Part shown: positions 33,429 through 44,475 of the stretch, one piece after another
Numbering within the stretch: the stretch's first letter is position 1
How the letters are laid out: every line of letters begins with the position of its first letter
DNA from: Lithobates sylvaticus
Lineage: Eukaryota > Chordata > Amphibia > Anura > Ranidae
Assembly: GCA_028564925.1 (NCBI GenBank)
Contig: CM053030.1
Coordinates: forward strand, 268,858,199-268,922,198
Length of the DNA: 64,000 nucleotides
Direction of reading: 5' to 3'
Translations under genes and position numbers: made by a program
The notes under the pieces: generated by a model
What the model saw: the letters and a program-made list of their open reading frames with translations, nothing else
Databases searched by the model: none
Told to the model about the DNA's origin: nothing

Positions 33429-34594
33429 TTTTTTTTTTTTTGCATAAACATTTTATTGAATGTTTTCAAAAAGATTAAAAACAAGCCCAGGAGAAAAGTT
33501 TTACATACATTGCATACTCATGTAAATGAACATTGATAAACCAATAAGGTAAGAAAAAGTTAGCATTGTTTATCGCAAGATGAGAATAGGGTCTTATGTT
33601 CACAAGACCCCACTGCAATAATAACCCAAAGTATATAAAACTATTGAGCCTTTGGCCCCTATGTCTGAAAAACATATCCGAGCTAACAAGGACCAGAGCC
33701 TAAAAATGTGGAGGGTCTGACTAAAAACATGGCCATCTTAGGTCCTTTGTAATTCTACTACCTCCCCTCACTAAGTTGAGAGGAAGAAAAAAAAAAAGGG
33801 GGAGGGTGGGTCGAGAAAAACGGGGGGGGGGGGGGGGGGAGGGCAAGAAGGAGAAAAAGGGAAAAACATAGGGTAAGAGTGAGGAATCAGGGGGGGGGGG
33901 GGTCACCACCAGCTGCCCTCTCCATCCTTCCTTGCTGAGTGTACTTAGGAAAGCCATGGCATACGTGCAATTGGACCCAGCACGATTCTCCATCACACTG
34001 GTATGCCCAGATTTTAGTGAAGAGCTTACTGTAATGCTTTATATGAACTTGAGCCTCGATAGGTTACCCAGGGCACCCAGGTGTCTGAATATTTAGAGAC
34101 TTTGTTAAGAGTTATATGAATCAGCTCCTCCATCTCTGCTATGCGGTCAATACGCCAAAGCCACTCCTTCATTGGAGGAGGTTCTTTGGACCTCCAATAT
34201 ACTGGGATGCAGAGCCTAGCAGCATTGATCATGTGCATAGCAAGTGATTTGTAGTAGCGCTTTTGAGATATTTTTGAATGATGCAGAAGGTATTGTGCAG
34301 ATGAGAACTCCAATGGGAGTGAAGAGACCGCCAATATCGTATCATGAATCTTCTGCCAATAAGATTAAATTATTGGGCATTCCAGCCAAATGTGGAGGAG
34401 AGTGCCTTTCTCTTTGCCACATCTCCAACAACAGTCTGGGACAGAAGGGGTGGATTTGTGAATCAGATCTGGTGTTCTATACCACTGTGCCTTTATTTTA
34501 TATGCTTTTTCTTGGGTTGAGGACCCTTTATGAATGTATAAATGGATGTTTGCCTCCCCTAACTCAGTCCCCAGTGGAGTCTCCCAGAATGTGT
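33429..34594 (-). mobile_element. L1-type LINE, 5'-truncated
   Basis: It is flanked by a 14-bp duplication (TTCATGGGACTTCT at 33415-33428 and 34595-34608). On the minus strand it ends in a poly-A (T run 33429-33441 on +). The minus strand encodes the C-terminal end of ORF2: CWRCGKEKGTLLHIWLECP near 34430, then NAARLCIPVYWRS, PPMKEWLWRI and MEELIHITLNK. The first part is interrupted by a stop codon, so the copy is dead. The 3' UTR carries long G runs on the + strand (33823-33839, 33890-33902). Confidence 0.88.
34026..34334 (-). pseudogene. L1 ORF2 C-terminal fragment
   Basis: This 102-codon open piece belongs to the ORF2 C-terminal domain after the reverse transcriptase: W-R-S-x3-P-P-x3-E-W-L-x-R-I and M-E-E-L. 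The same domain continues upstream to about 34480 (on the minus strand) across a stop codon. It is part of the 5'-truncated LINE and not a host gene. Confidence 0.8.
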
Positions 34595-34894
34595 TTCATG
34601 GGACTTCTAAATTGTTCCTGCTGTGCCATTTATGCTCCTTGGAGGTACATATATTTAGTTTTCCAGCTGGATGTTGGAGTGAACCACCAGTCAGATAATC
34701 AAGCACTGTAACTTAGAGTAATTGAAGACTGTACGCAATTGTTCATTAAACCAGATCAAAAGAATGTACTTCCATACAACAAAACCTTATCTGTTTCCCA
34801 GTTATAACTTTAGTATTATGATCCCATGCCGACTTTTGTCAACTGACTTTTCAAAATTGAAATGATAGCTTACCAAACGTTGTAATTATCCATG

Positions 34895-36241
34895 TACAGT
34901 GCTGTGAAAAAGTATTTGCCCCCTTCCTGATTTTTATATTTTTTTTGCATATTTCTCACACTTAAATTATTCAGATCATCAAACAGATTTTAATATTACA
35001 CAAAGATAACCTGAGTAAATCCAAGATGCAGTTTTTAAATTGTTTCATTTATTAAGGGAAAAAAGCTGTTCAAACCTGCCTGGCCCTATGTGAAAAAGTA
35101 ATTGCCCCCTCCCATGCTGAATCATGAATGAACTGTGATTAACCACAATTCTTTGGAATGCTGAATTCAATTTCACTTGCCACACCCAGGCACGCTAACC
35201 GATCACAAAAAGCAACACATCATGCCACAATCTAAAAAAATCAAGAACAGATTAGAAACAAAGTAATGGACATGTATCAGTCTAGGAAGGGTTCCAAAGG
35301 CTTTGGAACTCCAGTGAACCTTGGGGAGAGCCATTATCCACAAATGGAAATAACTTGGAACAGTAGAGAAGCTTCCCAGGAATGGCCGGCCTACAAAAAT
35401 TACTCCCAAGAAATGAAGACGACTCATCCAGGAGGTCATAAAAGAACCCAGAACAACATCTAAAGAACTGCAGGCCTCACTTGACTCAGGTAAGATCAGT
35501 GTTCATGATTCAACAATAGGAAATAGACTCGGCAAAAATGGCATCCATGGGAGAGTTCCAAGGCCAAAGCCACTGCTGACCAAAAAGAACACAAAGGCTC
35601 ATTTCACATTTACCAAAATAAATCTTGATTATCCCCAAGACTTTTAGGCAAATATTCTGTGAACTGATGAGACAAAAATGTAACTTTTTGGAATGTGTGC
35701 GTCCCCTTACATATAGCATAAAACGAATACAGCATTTCATAACAAGAACATCATACCAACAGTCAGACATGTTGGTGATAGCGTGATGGTCTGGGGCTGC
35801 TTTGCAGCTTCAGGACCTGGACGACTTACCATAATTGATGGAACCATGAATACTGAGCTCTACCAGAAAATCCTAAAGGAGAATGTCGGGCCAGCAGTTC
35901 GTGACCTCAAGCTCAAGTGCACTTGGGTTATGCAGCAGGACAATGATCTGAAACACAACAGCAAGTTCACCTCCAAATGGTTCAAACAAAGCAAGATTTA
36001 GGTTTTGGAGTGGCCTAGTCTAAGCCCAGACTTAAATCCAATTGAGATGCTGTATCATGACCTTACACAGGCCGTTTATGCTGGAAAACATCAAACGATG
36101 TAAAAATTGCATGTTGTATTTACTCTGGTTATCTTTGTGTAATAATAAAATTTATTTGATGAACTGAGTCATTTAAGTGTGACAAATATGCAAAAAAAAT
36201 AAAAATCAGAAAGGGGGCAAATACTTTTTCACAGCTTTGTA
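34895..36241 (+). mobile_element. Tc1 transposon, defective (CAGTGCTGTGAAAAAGTATT ends)
   Basis: Termini TACAGTGCTGTGAAAAAGTA and TACTTTTTCACAGCTTTGTA are inverted, and the next bases (GCCCCCTTCCTGATTTTTAT and complement) continue the repeat to a TA on each side. The + strand carries transposase remnants. At 35783-36001 MVWGCFAASGPGRLTIIDGT and QQDNDLKHNS (second catalytic Asp) are readable, followed past a stop by LSPDLNPIE. Several breaks make it inactive. Confidence 0.87.
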
Positions 36242-36276
36242 CAATGCAGTTTTCCTTTGCTAGAAAGCTATCCAGC

Positions 36277-36553
36277 TCCAGAAACCACTCAGCTTTAGAG
36301 ACCTCTGCTATAACTCTGTACTCCAATGCTCACCATTATGGTTTAACTGGGTGGGCGGAACTGATCTTGTCTGTAATTATTTTAATATGTATCATGGTCA
36401 TATGGCACTTTTGCACCCTCTTTCTTATTGCCTTTTGGAAGCATTTCTGTTGTCACCCTGTACCATTGTGTACCCTTGTTCTCATGGTTTATTTAAACTA
36501 TGTAAAGTTTGTTTTATATTTGTTGTTCTTTCTTCAATAAAATATTTGAACAA
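36277..36553 (+). mobile_element. L1-like 3' tail insertion
   Basis: The segment ends CTTCAATAAAATATTTGAAC, typical of frog L1 3' ends. Near-identical words AGAAAGCTATCC (36262) and AGAAAGATATCC (36554) flank it as a likely target duplication. No ORF2 coding part is recognised. Confidence 0.45.
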
Positions 36554-36608
36554 GAAAGATATCCAAAAGTGAAAAAATATAAGGTAATACTGCGCTAGAG
36601 TTTTCAGT

Positions 36609-36612
<4 letters not shown>

Positions 36613-36682
<70 letters not shown>
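36613..36682. repeat. (TA)n microsatellite
   Basis: About 35 uninterrupted TA units. Confidence 0.95.
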
Positions 36683-36686
<4 letters not shown>

Positions 36687-37931
36687 ACAAAACTATCAAA
36701 TATCTCTATAGTGCAAAAATGTGTATACAAATAAGTTGCGCTTATAACTTAAGTGATCCTGTGTAACAAATGAGGAAACACAAAGGTGCACTATTACAAT
36801 GTAAAACAAAATGTAAGTGAACAAAACGTAAATAAAATCTGTATATGAAAGTCTATATGAAAAACTCCTCCTTAGCAGAGATAAAAAATAATAATTGATT
36901 CCCGTGGCAGAAACAAAAATTGACAGTGTGAGTCCAAAGTTTAGAAAAAATCCAATGAACCTTCACCCAAGAAGAGAAAGAGGATAGGACAAGAGGAGGG
37001 GGATCCTTGGATCAAAAGACCAAAACCCGCTCGGTGTATGGGGACCCTTACCTGAACTGGTGGACCCCCTAAAGAGCAAGGTCTAATGCGGCAGCAGATT
37101 TAGCCCTCTGCAGGGTCTAATGGGCCTCCGTCCTCTTGGAGCACTCCAGACGCAGCAGGAAATCCTCTGCGGTGTCCTTCGTATTCAACTGAAGTTACAA
37201 ATAATTTGTAGACAGATGTTGACAAGGGGTGCTGCAGTCCCTATGCAAAGGCTGCAGTTCTTGCTGTTTAGAAGGTGAGCAAAGCAATCTGATAGTAACT
37301 CTCCCAAGGTAACATATATAGATAATTTTTTTTAATATACCTTTGTATTCAACTGAAGTTCAAAAAATTTCTAGACAGATGACAAGGGGGGCTGCGGTCC
37401 TTATGCAAAGGCTGCAGTTCTTTCAGTTTAGGTCAGCAAAGCGATTTGAACTTGAACTTCAGTTGCATACAAAGGTACATTAAATAACATTTTGTCAAGA
37501 AATTATATGCTACTCCACATGTGACCTTGTACAATAATCTATATATGTTACCTTGGGAGAGTTACTATCAGATTGCTTTGCTCACCTTCTAAACTGCAAG
37601 AACTGCAGCCTTTGCATAGGGACTGCAGCACCACTTGTCATCTGTCTACAAATTATTTTAACTTCAGTTGAATACGAAGGACACCTCGGAGGATTTCCTG
37701 CTGCGTCTGGAGTGCTTCAAGAGGACGGAGGCCTGTAAATTTTTGTTTCTGCCACGGACTCAATTATTATTATTTTAATTTTTTATCTCTGCTGAGGAAG
37801 AGTTTTTCATATAGATTTTCATATACAGATTTTATTTACCATATTTATCGGCGTATAACACGCGCCGGCGTATAACACGCACCCCAAGTTTAGGAGGGAA
37901 TATTAAGGAAAAAAACTTTAAGGAGGGAAGT

Positions 37932-38396
37932 TTAAAGTGGAGCTCCGTCCTGGGGAAATTTTATTTTTTTTTTTTAAAAAGTCAGCAGCTACAAATATTG
38001 CAGCTGCTGACTTTTAAAAATCGGACACTTACCTGTCCCGGGGTCCAGCGATGCGGGGGAACGAGGACCCCCCCGGCGCCGACATTCCTAATGTGGGAAC
38101 CCGGCTGTGGCTTCACAGCCGGGCACCCACTGCGCATGCGCGAGCGCCGTGCGCCGTGATTTGACGCTCAGTCATCTGGGACACGTGACAGGTCCCAGAT
38201 GACTGTGCGGCGCCGAGGGGGAAGTGACGTTTTGCCCGGGCAATGAAGGTGGCAGACTTCGAGGGACCCCCTAGCAACAGGCATTTAGAGCTGAGTAAAA
38301 AAATTTTTTTTTTCCAATTATTTTTTTTTTATTTTTTTTATGATTTTTAAGCCCCTTTTGTTTTTTTGACCGCAACCCCACTTTAAGGAAAAAAAC
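37932..38396. mobile_element. TTAA-bounded MITE, same family as 22799-23285
   Basis: TTAA at 37932 and 38393, with the left end AAGTGGAGCTCCGTCC. It shares GTCAGCAGCTACAA, GACACTTACCTG and TCCAGCGATGC with 22799-23285. Third level of nesting here. Confidence 0.7.
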
Positions 38397-38403
38397 TTAC
38401 ATT

Positions 38404-38603
38404 TAAATGCCCATCATTGCAGCCTTGTCCAGTGTCCATCTGCAGCCTTGTCCATCCTTGCAGCCTTATCCATCCTTGCAGCCTTGCCCAGTGCCTTTGC
38501 AGCCTTGCCCAGTGCAGCCTTGTCCAGTGCTATTGCAGCCTTGCCCAGTGCAGCCTTGCCCAGTGCCTTTGCAGGCTTGCCCAGTACATTTGCAGCGTTG
38601 CCC
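38404..38603. repeat. CAGCCTTGCCCAGTGC minisatellite
   Basis: Units of about 13-22 bp (CAGCCTTG(C/T)CCA(G/T)TGC) repeat around a dozen times. Open frames across it on both strands are repeat artefacts. Confidence 0.8.
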
Positions 38604-38649
38604 ATTTAAAATTGGCGCCGAGTGGGGAGGACAAGCGCTGCGTGACATA

Positions 38650-38907
38650 TCGAAAGCCGCGTGTATTTTCGGCTCCTCTCGCAGTCCCGCCCACCTCCAC
38701 TGATTGCGAGAGGAGCCGAGCGCTGACAACATACAGAAATCCGAGTTTGGCTAGTCTCGGCTCTGCTCGCAGACAGGGGCGGGACTGCGAGAGGAGCCGA
38801 AAATAGCCAAACTCGGATTTCTTTATGTTGTCGGCGCTCGGCTCCTCTCACAATCAGTGGAGGTGGGCGGGACTGCGAGAGGAGCCGAAAATACACGCGG
38901 CTTTCGG
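38650..38907. repeat. GC-rich palindrome, arms about 105 bp
   Basis: The left arm runs GAAAGCCGCGTGTATTTTCG, CCCACCTCCACTGATTG, AATCCGAGTTTGGCTA. The right arm has their complements in reverse order, starting TAGCCAAACTCGGATTT. The gap is about 45 bp. GGCTCCTCTCGCA also repeats within arms, giving secondary hairpins. Confidence 0.85.
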
Positions 38908-39119
38908 AATATCGGCTCCGCTCGCTCCCCTAAAGAGAAAATCAGCGGGAGATCGGCGGGTATCGGCGTATAACATAATATGATAAATACGGTGCGTTTT
39001 GTTCACTTACATTTTGTTTTTCCATTGTAATAGTGCACCTTTATGTTTCCTAGTTTGTTACACGGGATCACGTATGTTATAAGCACAACTTATTTGTATA
39101 CACAAGAAAGCTATCCAGC

Positions 39120-40585
39120 ATGGAATGTTTTCCATAAACTAACAAAACTTAACTGTGAATGTGATTTTCGTTCAGGATAGAAACTTACTGAAAACTGAGC
39201 ATGTGCAGAGTTGCCACCACAGCTGCAAAATCCCTAGCTGAATTGAGGACATGGGCAGGAGGTTGACACAGCCTGTGACTGGCAGAAATCCGCCCACACC
39301 ATGTTATTGCAAAAAAATAATAAAGATTTGATTCCAAATATATATTTGTATGACATCTTATTGATATTAATGATTTACCTTTACTCTGTATTACAAAGAC
39401 GGTTGTGTTGATATTTTGAACATGTGACCAGCAGAGGACTAGAAGCTCCTCCTGCTTATGTTCCCCTGCATACATGCTGGGAAAGAGATGGTCATGTGAC
39501 AGCTGTATATCGATTAGGAAAAAGGTGCTTTTTTTAATACAGAAATAGAGAAAATGTAAATGTGTGTGTTTGGTATCACTTGGCAATGAAATTTGGTGAT
39601 TCCCGTTGACTAGTTTAGTCCCTGTTTTTTAATAATGGTTCTCAAAAGCATCTGTAACTTTTTTTTTTTTTTTACGTCACTATCTTGATTTGCAAGTTTT
39701 CTGCCAATGGCTCTTCCTGTGTGTTGGCCAGTTAGTCATATTACTGGGGATTTGGGGAACTATATATCCAACACTAACATAAATAAATCACATCTAGTTT
39801 TGGACATGTTTTTTAGAACATACTTTTCACATTAATCGACAGATATATAAGTAAAAGGTATCATGTATGCGACTTGGTCACAGATTCATTTCTGTAGTAG
39901 GTGAAAATACATTTGCGTCATTTCAGTTTACTTCTCTGCTTTCATGATGCATGTTGTTTGATTGTATTTCCTAGAGCTATGATCCAAAATAGTTACTTGG
40001 AAGTATTTACTATCTGCTCACATGATTAAGTCACTCTCGTAGTCTAAAATGGCAGGTTTGGAAATCTGCAACCTGAAACTGTGTTCTGAGGTGGGTTGGA
40101 GACTGGTAACCAACCAGAACCAGACATGAGGTTGCCTCAGCACTCTTACTACATGAGACTGTAAGGTCATTAGTCATCTTCAGAGTAAGATAATATGAGA
40201 TGATACCATGAAGAGGAGAGGCAACTGTGTCTGGCAGCTGACGGGAGACTGCCTAAGTGATGAATCCATGTGTGTGTGTGCTCTAGGCTGGATTCAGTTT
40301 CAGGAGTTTGGTGGAATGCCAGAACCACAAGCAGTCAGAGATAACATTGCTGCCAGGCTGTCACTGCCAACAGAAATCACATGAATTGTCTTAAGTTTGG
40401 ATATTTTAAATAGAGTGCTAAAATTGTGTACATTGTCCTTCTGCAAACAAACTTAAACCTTCAGGGGGTTACATGGCAGTACAATTATAAATCAGCTATA
40501 CTGTTTAAACTCCATGCAGAATAGACTAGGTACGGTTTCATCATTAACATAGTTAAAGGCTCTGAGACTTTAACAGGGAGAACTC
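39120..40585. other. Intronic stretch without recognised features
   Basis: Mixed sequence with only a T run near 39657-39673. A 133-codon minus-strand frame (39185-39586) shows no family likeness. Confidence 0.5.
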
Positions 40586-40588
40586 TTA

Positions 40589-40999
40589 TGCCGCGTACAC
40601 ACGATTGCACATTCCGACAACAAAATCCATGTTTTAATTCCGGCGGATGTTGGCTCAAACTTGTCTTGCATACACATGGTCACACAAATCTTGTCATAAA
40701 TTCCCATCGGCAAGAACGCGGTGACGTACAACACGTACGACGAGGTTCAATAGCCAGTGCGGCTCTTCTGCTTGATTCCGAGCATGCGTGGAACTTTGTG
40801 CGTCGGAATTGTGTACACACGATCGAAATTTACGACAACTGATTTTTTTGTCGGAAAATTTGAGATCCAGATCTCAAATTTTGTTTGTCGGTAGTCCCGA
40901 CCGAAAATATCCGCTGGAGCCTACACTCGGTCGGAATTTCTGACAACAAGCTCCCATTGAACATTTCCCATCGGAAAATCCGACCGTGTGTACGCGGCA
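40589..40999. mobile_element. Harbinger-type MITE (TGCCGCGTACACACG ends)
   Basis: Inverted ends TGCCGCGTACACACG and CGTGTGTACGCGGCA are perfect and are flanked by TTA on both sides (40586-40588, 41000-41002). The length is 411 bp. The interior is rich in TCGGAAAT and complements. Confidence 0.85.
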
Positions 41000-41002
41000 T
41001 TA

Positions 41003-41816
41003 CACTGCCATGATGAATGTACCTTTGCACTTTAATGGGATGGCTGGTGATGCGGCAGTGACACAACAAGGTGAGGGACGTGGCAGCAGTAGGTGAGTGG
41101 ATGCCCGCTAACGTGATGGATCTGAAATGACTGGTACTCTTTAAATGTAAGGACTTATTCTTACTGATAGTTAGAATCTTTAATATTTTCAAACAAAATG
41201 AAGGTTTCCTGTTTAGAAAAATAAGCTGTCAGGTTAGTAAAACAGCGATATCAGAACCGATTCAATCTTACAGTTTGTAGTGTATGTAGATTTACAAAAC
41301 AATGGGATAAAGGAGTCTTCCTGAACTTTGTTTTATCTCATGGTTACTGTGAAATTGTGTGAATGCATCAATGCAGTGGATGTTATCTCAGCTTGCAGAG
41401 CTTGGATTCATTGAATGAGTATACCAAAAATATAAATATTGCAGAATATACAGCCTCATGCTACATAACTAAGCATGCTGAATAAACTAAATGATTAATG
41501 TATCTTAAATAGAAAACTATCTTTAGATCGATTTTTACTCCAAAAGCATTTTATTAAAAATTAAAAGAAATAAGATTTAAATTAAAAAAAATCCAATATT
41601 TAATTTTTTTTTTTGTTTTTTTTTAAATCATCGATTTTTACCCACCCTGCCCCTATATTTCAAATACCAGGCCATATGGCCTTCAGCATCAAATGTGTCC
41701 TAAAGGGAAGAGAGGGGACAATTTCCCACCTCCACCACCACCTGATGGACATCAAATGCTTCTGTACCACTAATACCCAAAAAAGGGGTTTTATAGGTGG
41801 GAAATGTATATGCAAG
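41003..41816. other. Intronic stretch without recognised features
   Basis: An A/T-rich tract with mirrored TTTAAATTAAAAAA/TTAATTTTTTTT words lies at 41520-41640; nothing else. Confidence 0.5.
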
Positions 41817-42662
41817 TTAACCGCTTGCTGACCAGCTGCTATTGTCATACTGCGTCAGGTTGGCACCGTTGCAAACCGCCGTATGTGTACGTCAGCCGTT
41901 TAAGAGCAAGTGACGCCGGCGCAAATGCATGTGATCGGCGACCCGAGATGTCCGCCGGCAACCCGTGACAGCTCCTCAGAAAGCCAGAACAGGGATCTGT
42001 CATTGTAAACAGACAGATCCCCATTCTGTCAGGGAAGTAGAGAGAGATATGCTGTTCCTAGTGATCAGGAACAGTGATCTCTCTCGTCCTCCAATCAGTC
42101 CACTTCCCTACAGTTAGAAACACCTCTTAACCCCTTGATCGCCCACTAGTGTTAACCCCTTCCCTGCCAGTGACATTTATACGGTAATCAATGGCTGTTT
42201 TTAGCTCTGATTTCTGTTTAAATGTCAATGGTCCCAAAAAAGTGTCAACAGTGTCCGATCTGTCCGCCGCAATGTTGCAGTCCTGCTAAAAATCGCTGAT
42301 CACCGCCATTACTAGTAAAAAAATAAATAATAATTAAAATGCCATAAATAAATCCCCTATTTTGTAGCTGCTATAACCATTTGTGCGTAAATTAATCAAC
42401 ATACACTTATTGTGAATTATTTTTTTTTACCAAAAATATGTAGAAGAAATGTTGTTTTATATAAAAAAAAATTGGGGATATTTATTATAGCAAAAAGTAA
42501 AAAATATCGTTTTTTTTTTTTTTTTAAAATTGTCGCTCTTTTTTTGTTTATAGCGCAACGTCTCACGACCACGCAATTGTCAGTTAAAGTGACGCAGTGT
42601 CGTCTTGCAAAAAATGGCCTGGTCATTAAGGGGGTAAATCCTACCGGGGCTGATGTGGTTAA
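41817..42662. mobile_element. TTAA-bounded non-autonomous element, same family as 20638-21646
   Basis: TTAA at 41817 and 42659, with left CCGCTTGCTGACC and right GGGGCTGATGTGG. It shares ACCAAAAATATGTAGA, TTTGTTTATAGCGCAA and CGCAATTGTCAGTTAAAG with the other copies. Non-coding. Confidence 0.75.
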
Positions 42663-43459
42663 ATAAGAACCCACATCTTGTGTTGTGTTGCACAAACTTC
42701 TCTTCTGTAATTATTAAAGCACACAAGTACCTTTGTATCCTAAAGGAAAAATAAACAATTTTGCAGCAAAGCTGTCACCTTAAAAGAGAAGCACAGGCAT
42801 ACGAAAAAACAAACCTTTATACTCACCTAGGTGGATGCAGCATCGATTCAATTTGACCCTGACGGTCTTGTGACAAATATCATATATAGATTGAGCCAGT
42901 TTAATGTGTTTTTTAAAGCAACACACACCGCAATGAAAATAATTTTACTAAATCTAATTCGCAGATTTTTTTTACCAGGCCTATGTTTCTTCATTTTGTT
43001 TGTGGCAAAAGCCAGTAGATTTTTGCTATAAAATGAGGCACCGAGACAAATTTTTTTTTATTTTGCTAACGTTTATAAATAAACCCCTAAGTCTTTAAAG
43101 ACTGTGAAAGGTCGTGGCTCAGTGTGCCTACTACACGTGCATCCTGACATTTTAATCTTTCCAATTCTGGATAGGTATAAGCTTTATAATGCTCTGCAGT
43201 AACGTGGTGTGGGTACCTGCCAAGTTCAAAAAGCACAAACACATGTGTTCATTTGTTAGGTCTTTTTATTGGAGGAGATGATATACAGGCACCTAGTGAT
43301 CAGTCTGCTTATAATAACTTACCATTGAGATACCTCTGCTGGTTATTTTAATTGCCAGATGATGTTCATGCCTATTGAGAAGGTGCTACAGGGAATATGA
43401 TGAAATGAATGCATTTGAATTTACTACATGCCTAGGGGTTAATATGGAGTTGTGTGTTT
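42663..43459. other. Intronic stretch without recognised features
   Basis: 42780-42840 (AGAGAAGCACAGGCATACG, ACTCACCTAGGTGGATGCAG) looks like one end of a decayed MITE. The rest is plain. Confidence 0.4.
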
Positions 43460-43690
43460 TTAAAGTGGTAGTAAACTCTGTTACACCACTTGTACCTACA
43501 GGTAAGCCTATAATAAGGCTTACCTGTAGGTACTGTGAATATCTCCTAAGCTTGGACCGTTAAGGATATATTCAGAGGGCATGCAGCAGATGACATCACC
43601 GGCGCATGCGTTCTGAAGGTCCGGTTTACAGTGCTGGTTTTCAGCTGAACTCGCACAATTTTAAACTGCCATTTTAGTCTGACTTGGGGG
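43460..43690. mobile_element. Partial TTAA-started repeat with hairpin, copy 2
   Basis: It begins TTAAAGTGGTAGTAAACTC. The hairpin ACCTACAGGTAAGCC / GGCTTACCTGTAGGT lies at 43493-43531, then GAATATCTCCTAAGC and GACATCACCGGCGCATGCG. The right side passes into the Penelope tail without a matching end. Confidence 0.6.
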
Positions 43691-43699
43691 GGCGATTTG

Positions 43700-44475
43700 A
43701 CAGACATCTGTGCGAGTTCATGCCAAAAGTAGGTCCTGTGATGAAGTCGGACGTGACGAAGCGCGTCGGGCGTGGCTATATGGCAACGCTAACACAGTGA
43801 CTCCATGTGTGTGAAGGAAGCTAAGAGGAGATCACAACACTGAGTCACCTGGCATGTTTGGAATTTTAACAAGGTGATTTGAATCTTTTATGATGTAAGC
43901 GCATTACTTTTATTAAACCAATTTACCTTAAGGTGTTTTTACATTATTGGAGGCTCTGTCTCAATTTCTATCCCCACATGTGGAGAGTGTCTTTATTGAT
44001 CTGGATGGAGATTGTCGTGTATAAGCTGCTCTTCAATAACATTTGAGAAGGCAATATTTGCCAGACATGAGAGTGAAGAGTGAATGAGAGTGGCAACAGC
44101 ATCTGGTGAGCTTTATTCTTAAGGAGTGGAAGTGGCACACATCACTTTGGTGAAGAATTTTAGTGGATCAAGATTTTGTTTCACTATTGTTTTACACTAT
44201 TTTTTCATCACTTTAAGTTGGACTGTATTACCATATTGATTTGCATATGTTAGCATATATTTTTGGGATCTGCTATATTGACACTTTTTATTATGTATGG
44301 GCCTTTTATGATGATTTTATCAGAATGTTAATATTTAGGAGATTTGTAGATTAATTGGTGTGCTACTGTGGAATTATTTGTATATGTAGCATCGTTCAAT
44401 GTTTTAATCAGTGATGACCTGTTTGTTTGCAATTGCACATATATACACTGATAATAAATTGCAAGGTGTATGGCC
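43700..44475 (+). mobile_element. Second Penelope-type 3' end, diverged
   Basis: It follows the same order as 29834-30600: hammerhead-like motif, CTAAGAGGAGATC (CTTGGAGGAGATC there), GGAAGTGGCACACATCACTT and a GTTTCACTATTGTTTTACAC tail. No reverse transcriptase part is present, so this is a truncated or terminal copy. Confidence 0.55.
43715..43785 (+). ncRNA. Hammerhead-ribozyme-like motif, second copy
   Basis: TGCCA (stem I outer arm) is followed by CC, TGATGA, AGTC-loop-GAC (stem II), GAAG instead of GAAA, CGCG and GTC, then GGGCGTGGC and TGGCA (outer arm) to about 43784. One conserved A of the GAAA box is changed, so activity is doubtful. Confidence 0.5.

Larger units (their letters stand above)
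37838..38993. mobile_element. Insertion in the foldback arm (CGGCGTATAACAC element)
   Basis: Left ACCATATTTATCGGCGTATAACACGC and right GGCGTATAACATAATATGATAAATACGGT are partly inverted. Foldback arm sequence resumes exactly on both sides, which proves insertion. It holds a TTAA-bounded MITE (37932-38396), a CAGCCTTG array and a GC-rich palindrome. Confidence 0.65.
36721..39104. mobile_element. Large foldback element with nested insertions
   Basis: The left arm (36721-37329) starts GTGTATACAAATAAGTTGCG. The right arm (37540-39104) ends with the complement CGCAAC-like block and TTGTATACAC. Many blocks pair: AGTTACTATCAGATTGCTTT, GGATTTCCTGCTGCGTCTGG and CATATACAGATTTTATTTAC. The arms are about 600 bp; the right arm is interrupted by the element at 37838-38993. 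The 210-bp centre holds partial extra copies of arm sequence. No coding region. Family unknown. Confidence 0.75.

Noticed and set aside
34244-34711. 155-codon frame on +
   Set aside because: Antisense to the L1 ORF2 C-terminal region.
39185-39586. 133-codon minus-strand frame
   Set aside because: No domain likeness and no splice or promoter support; treated as intron.
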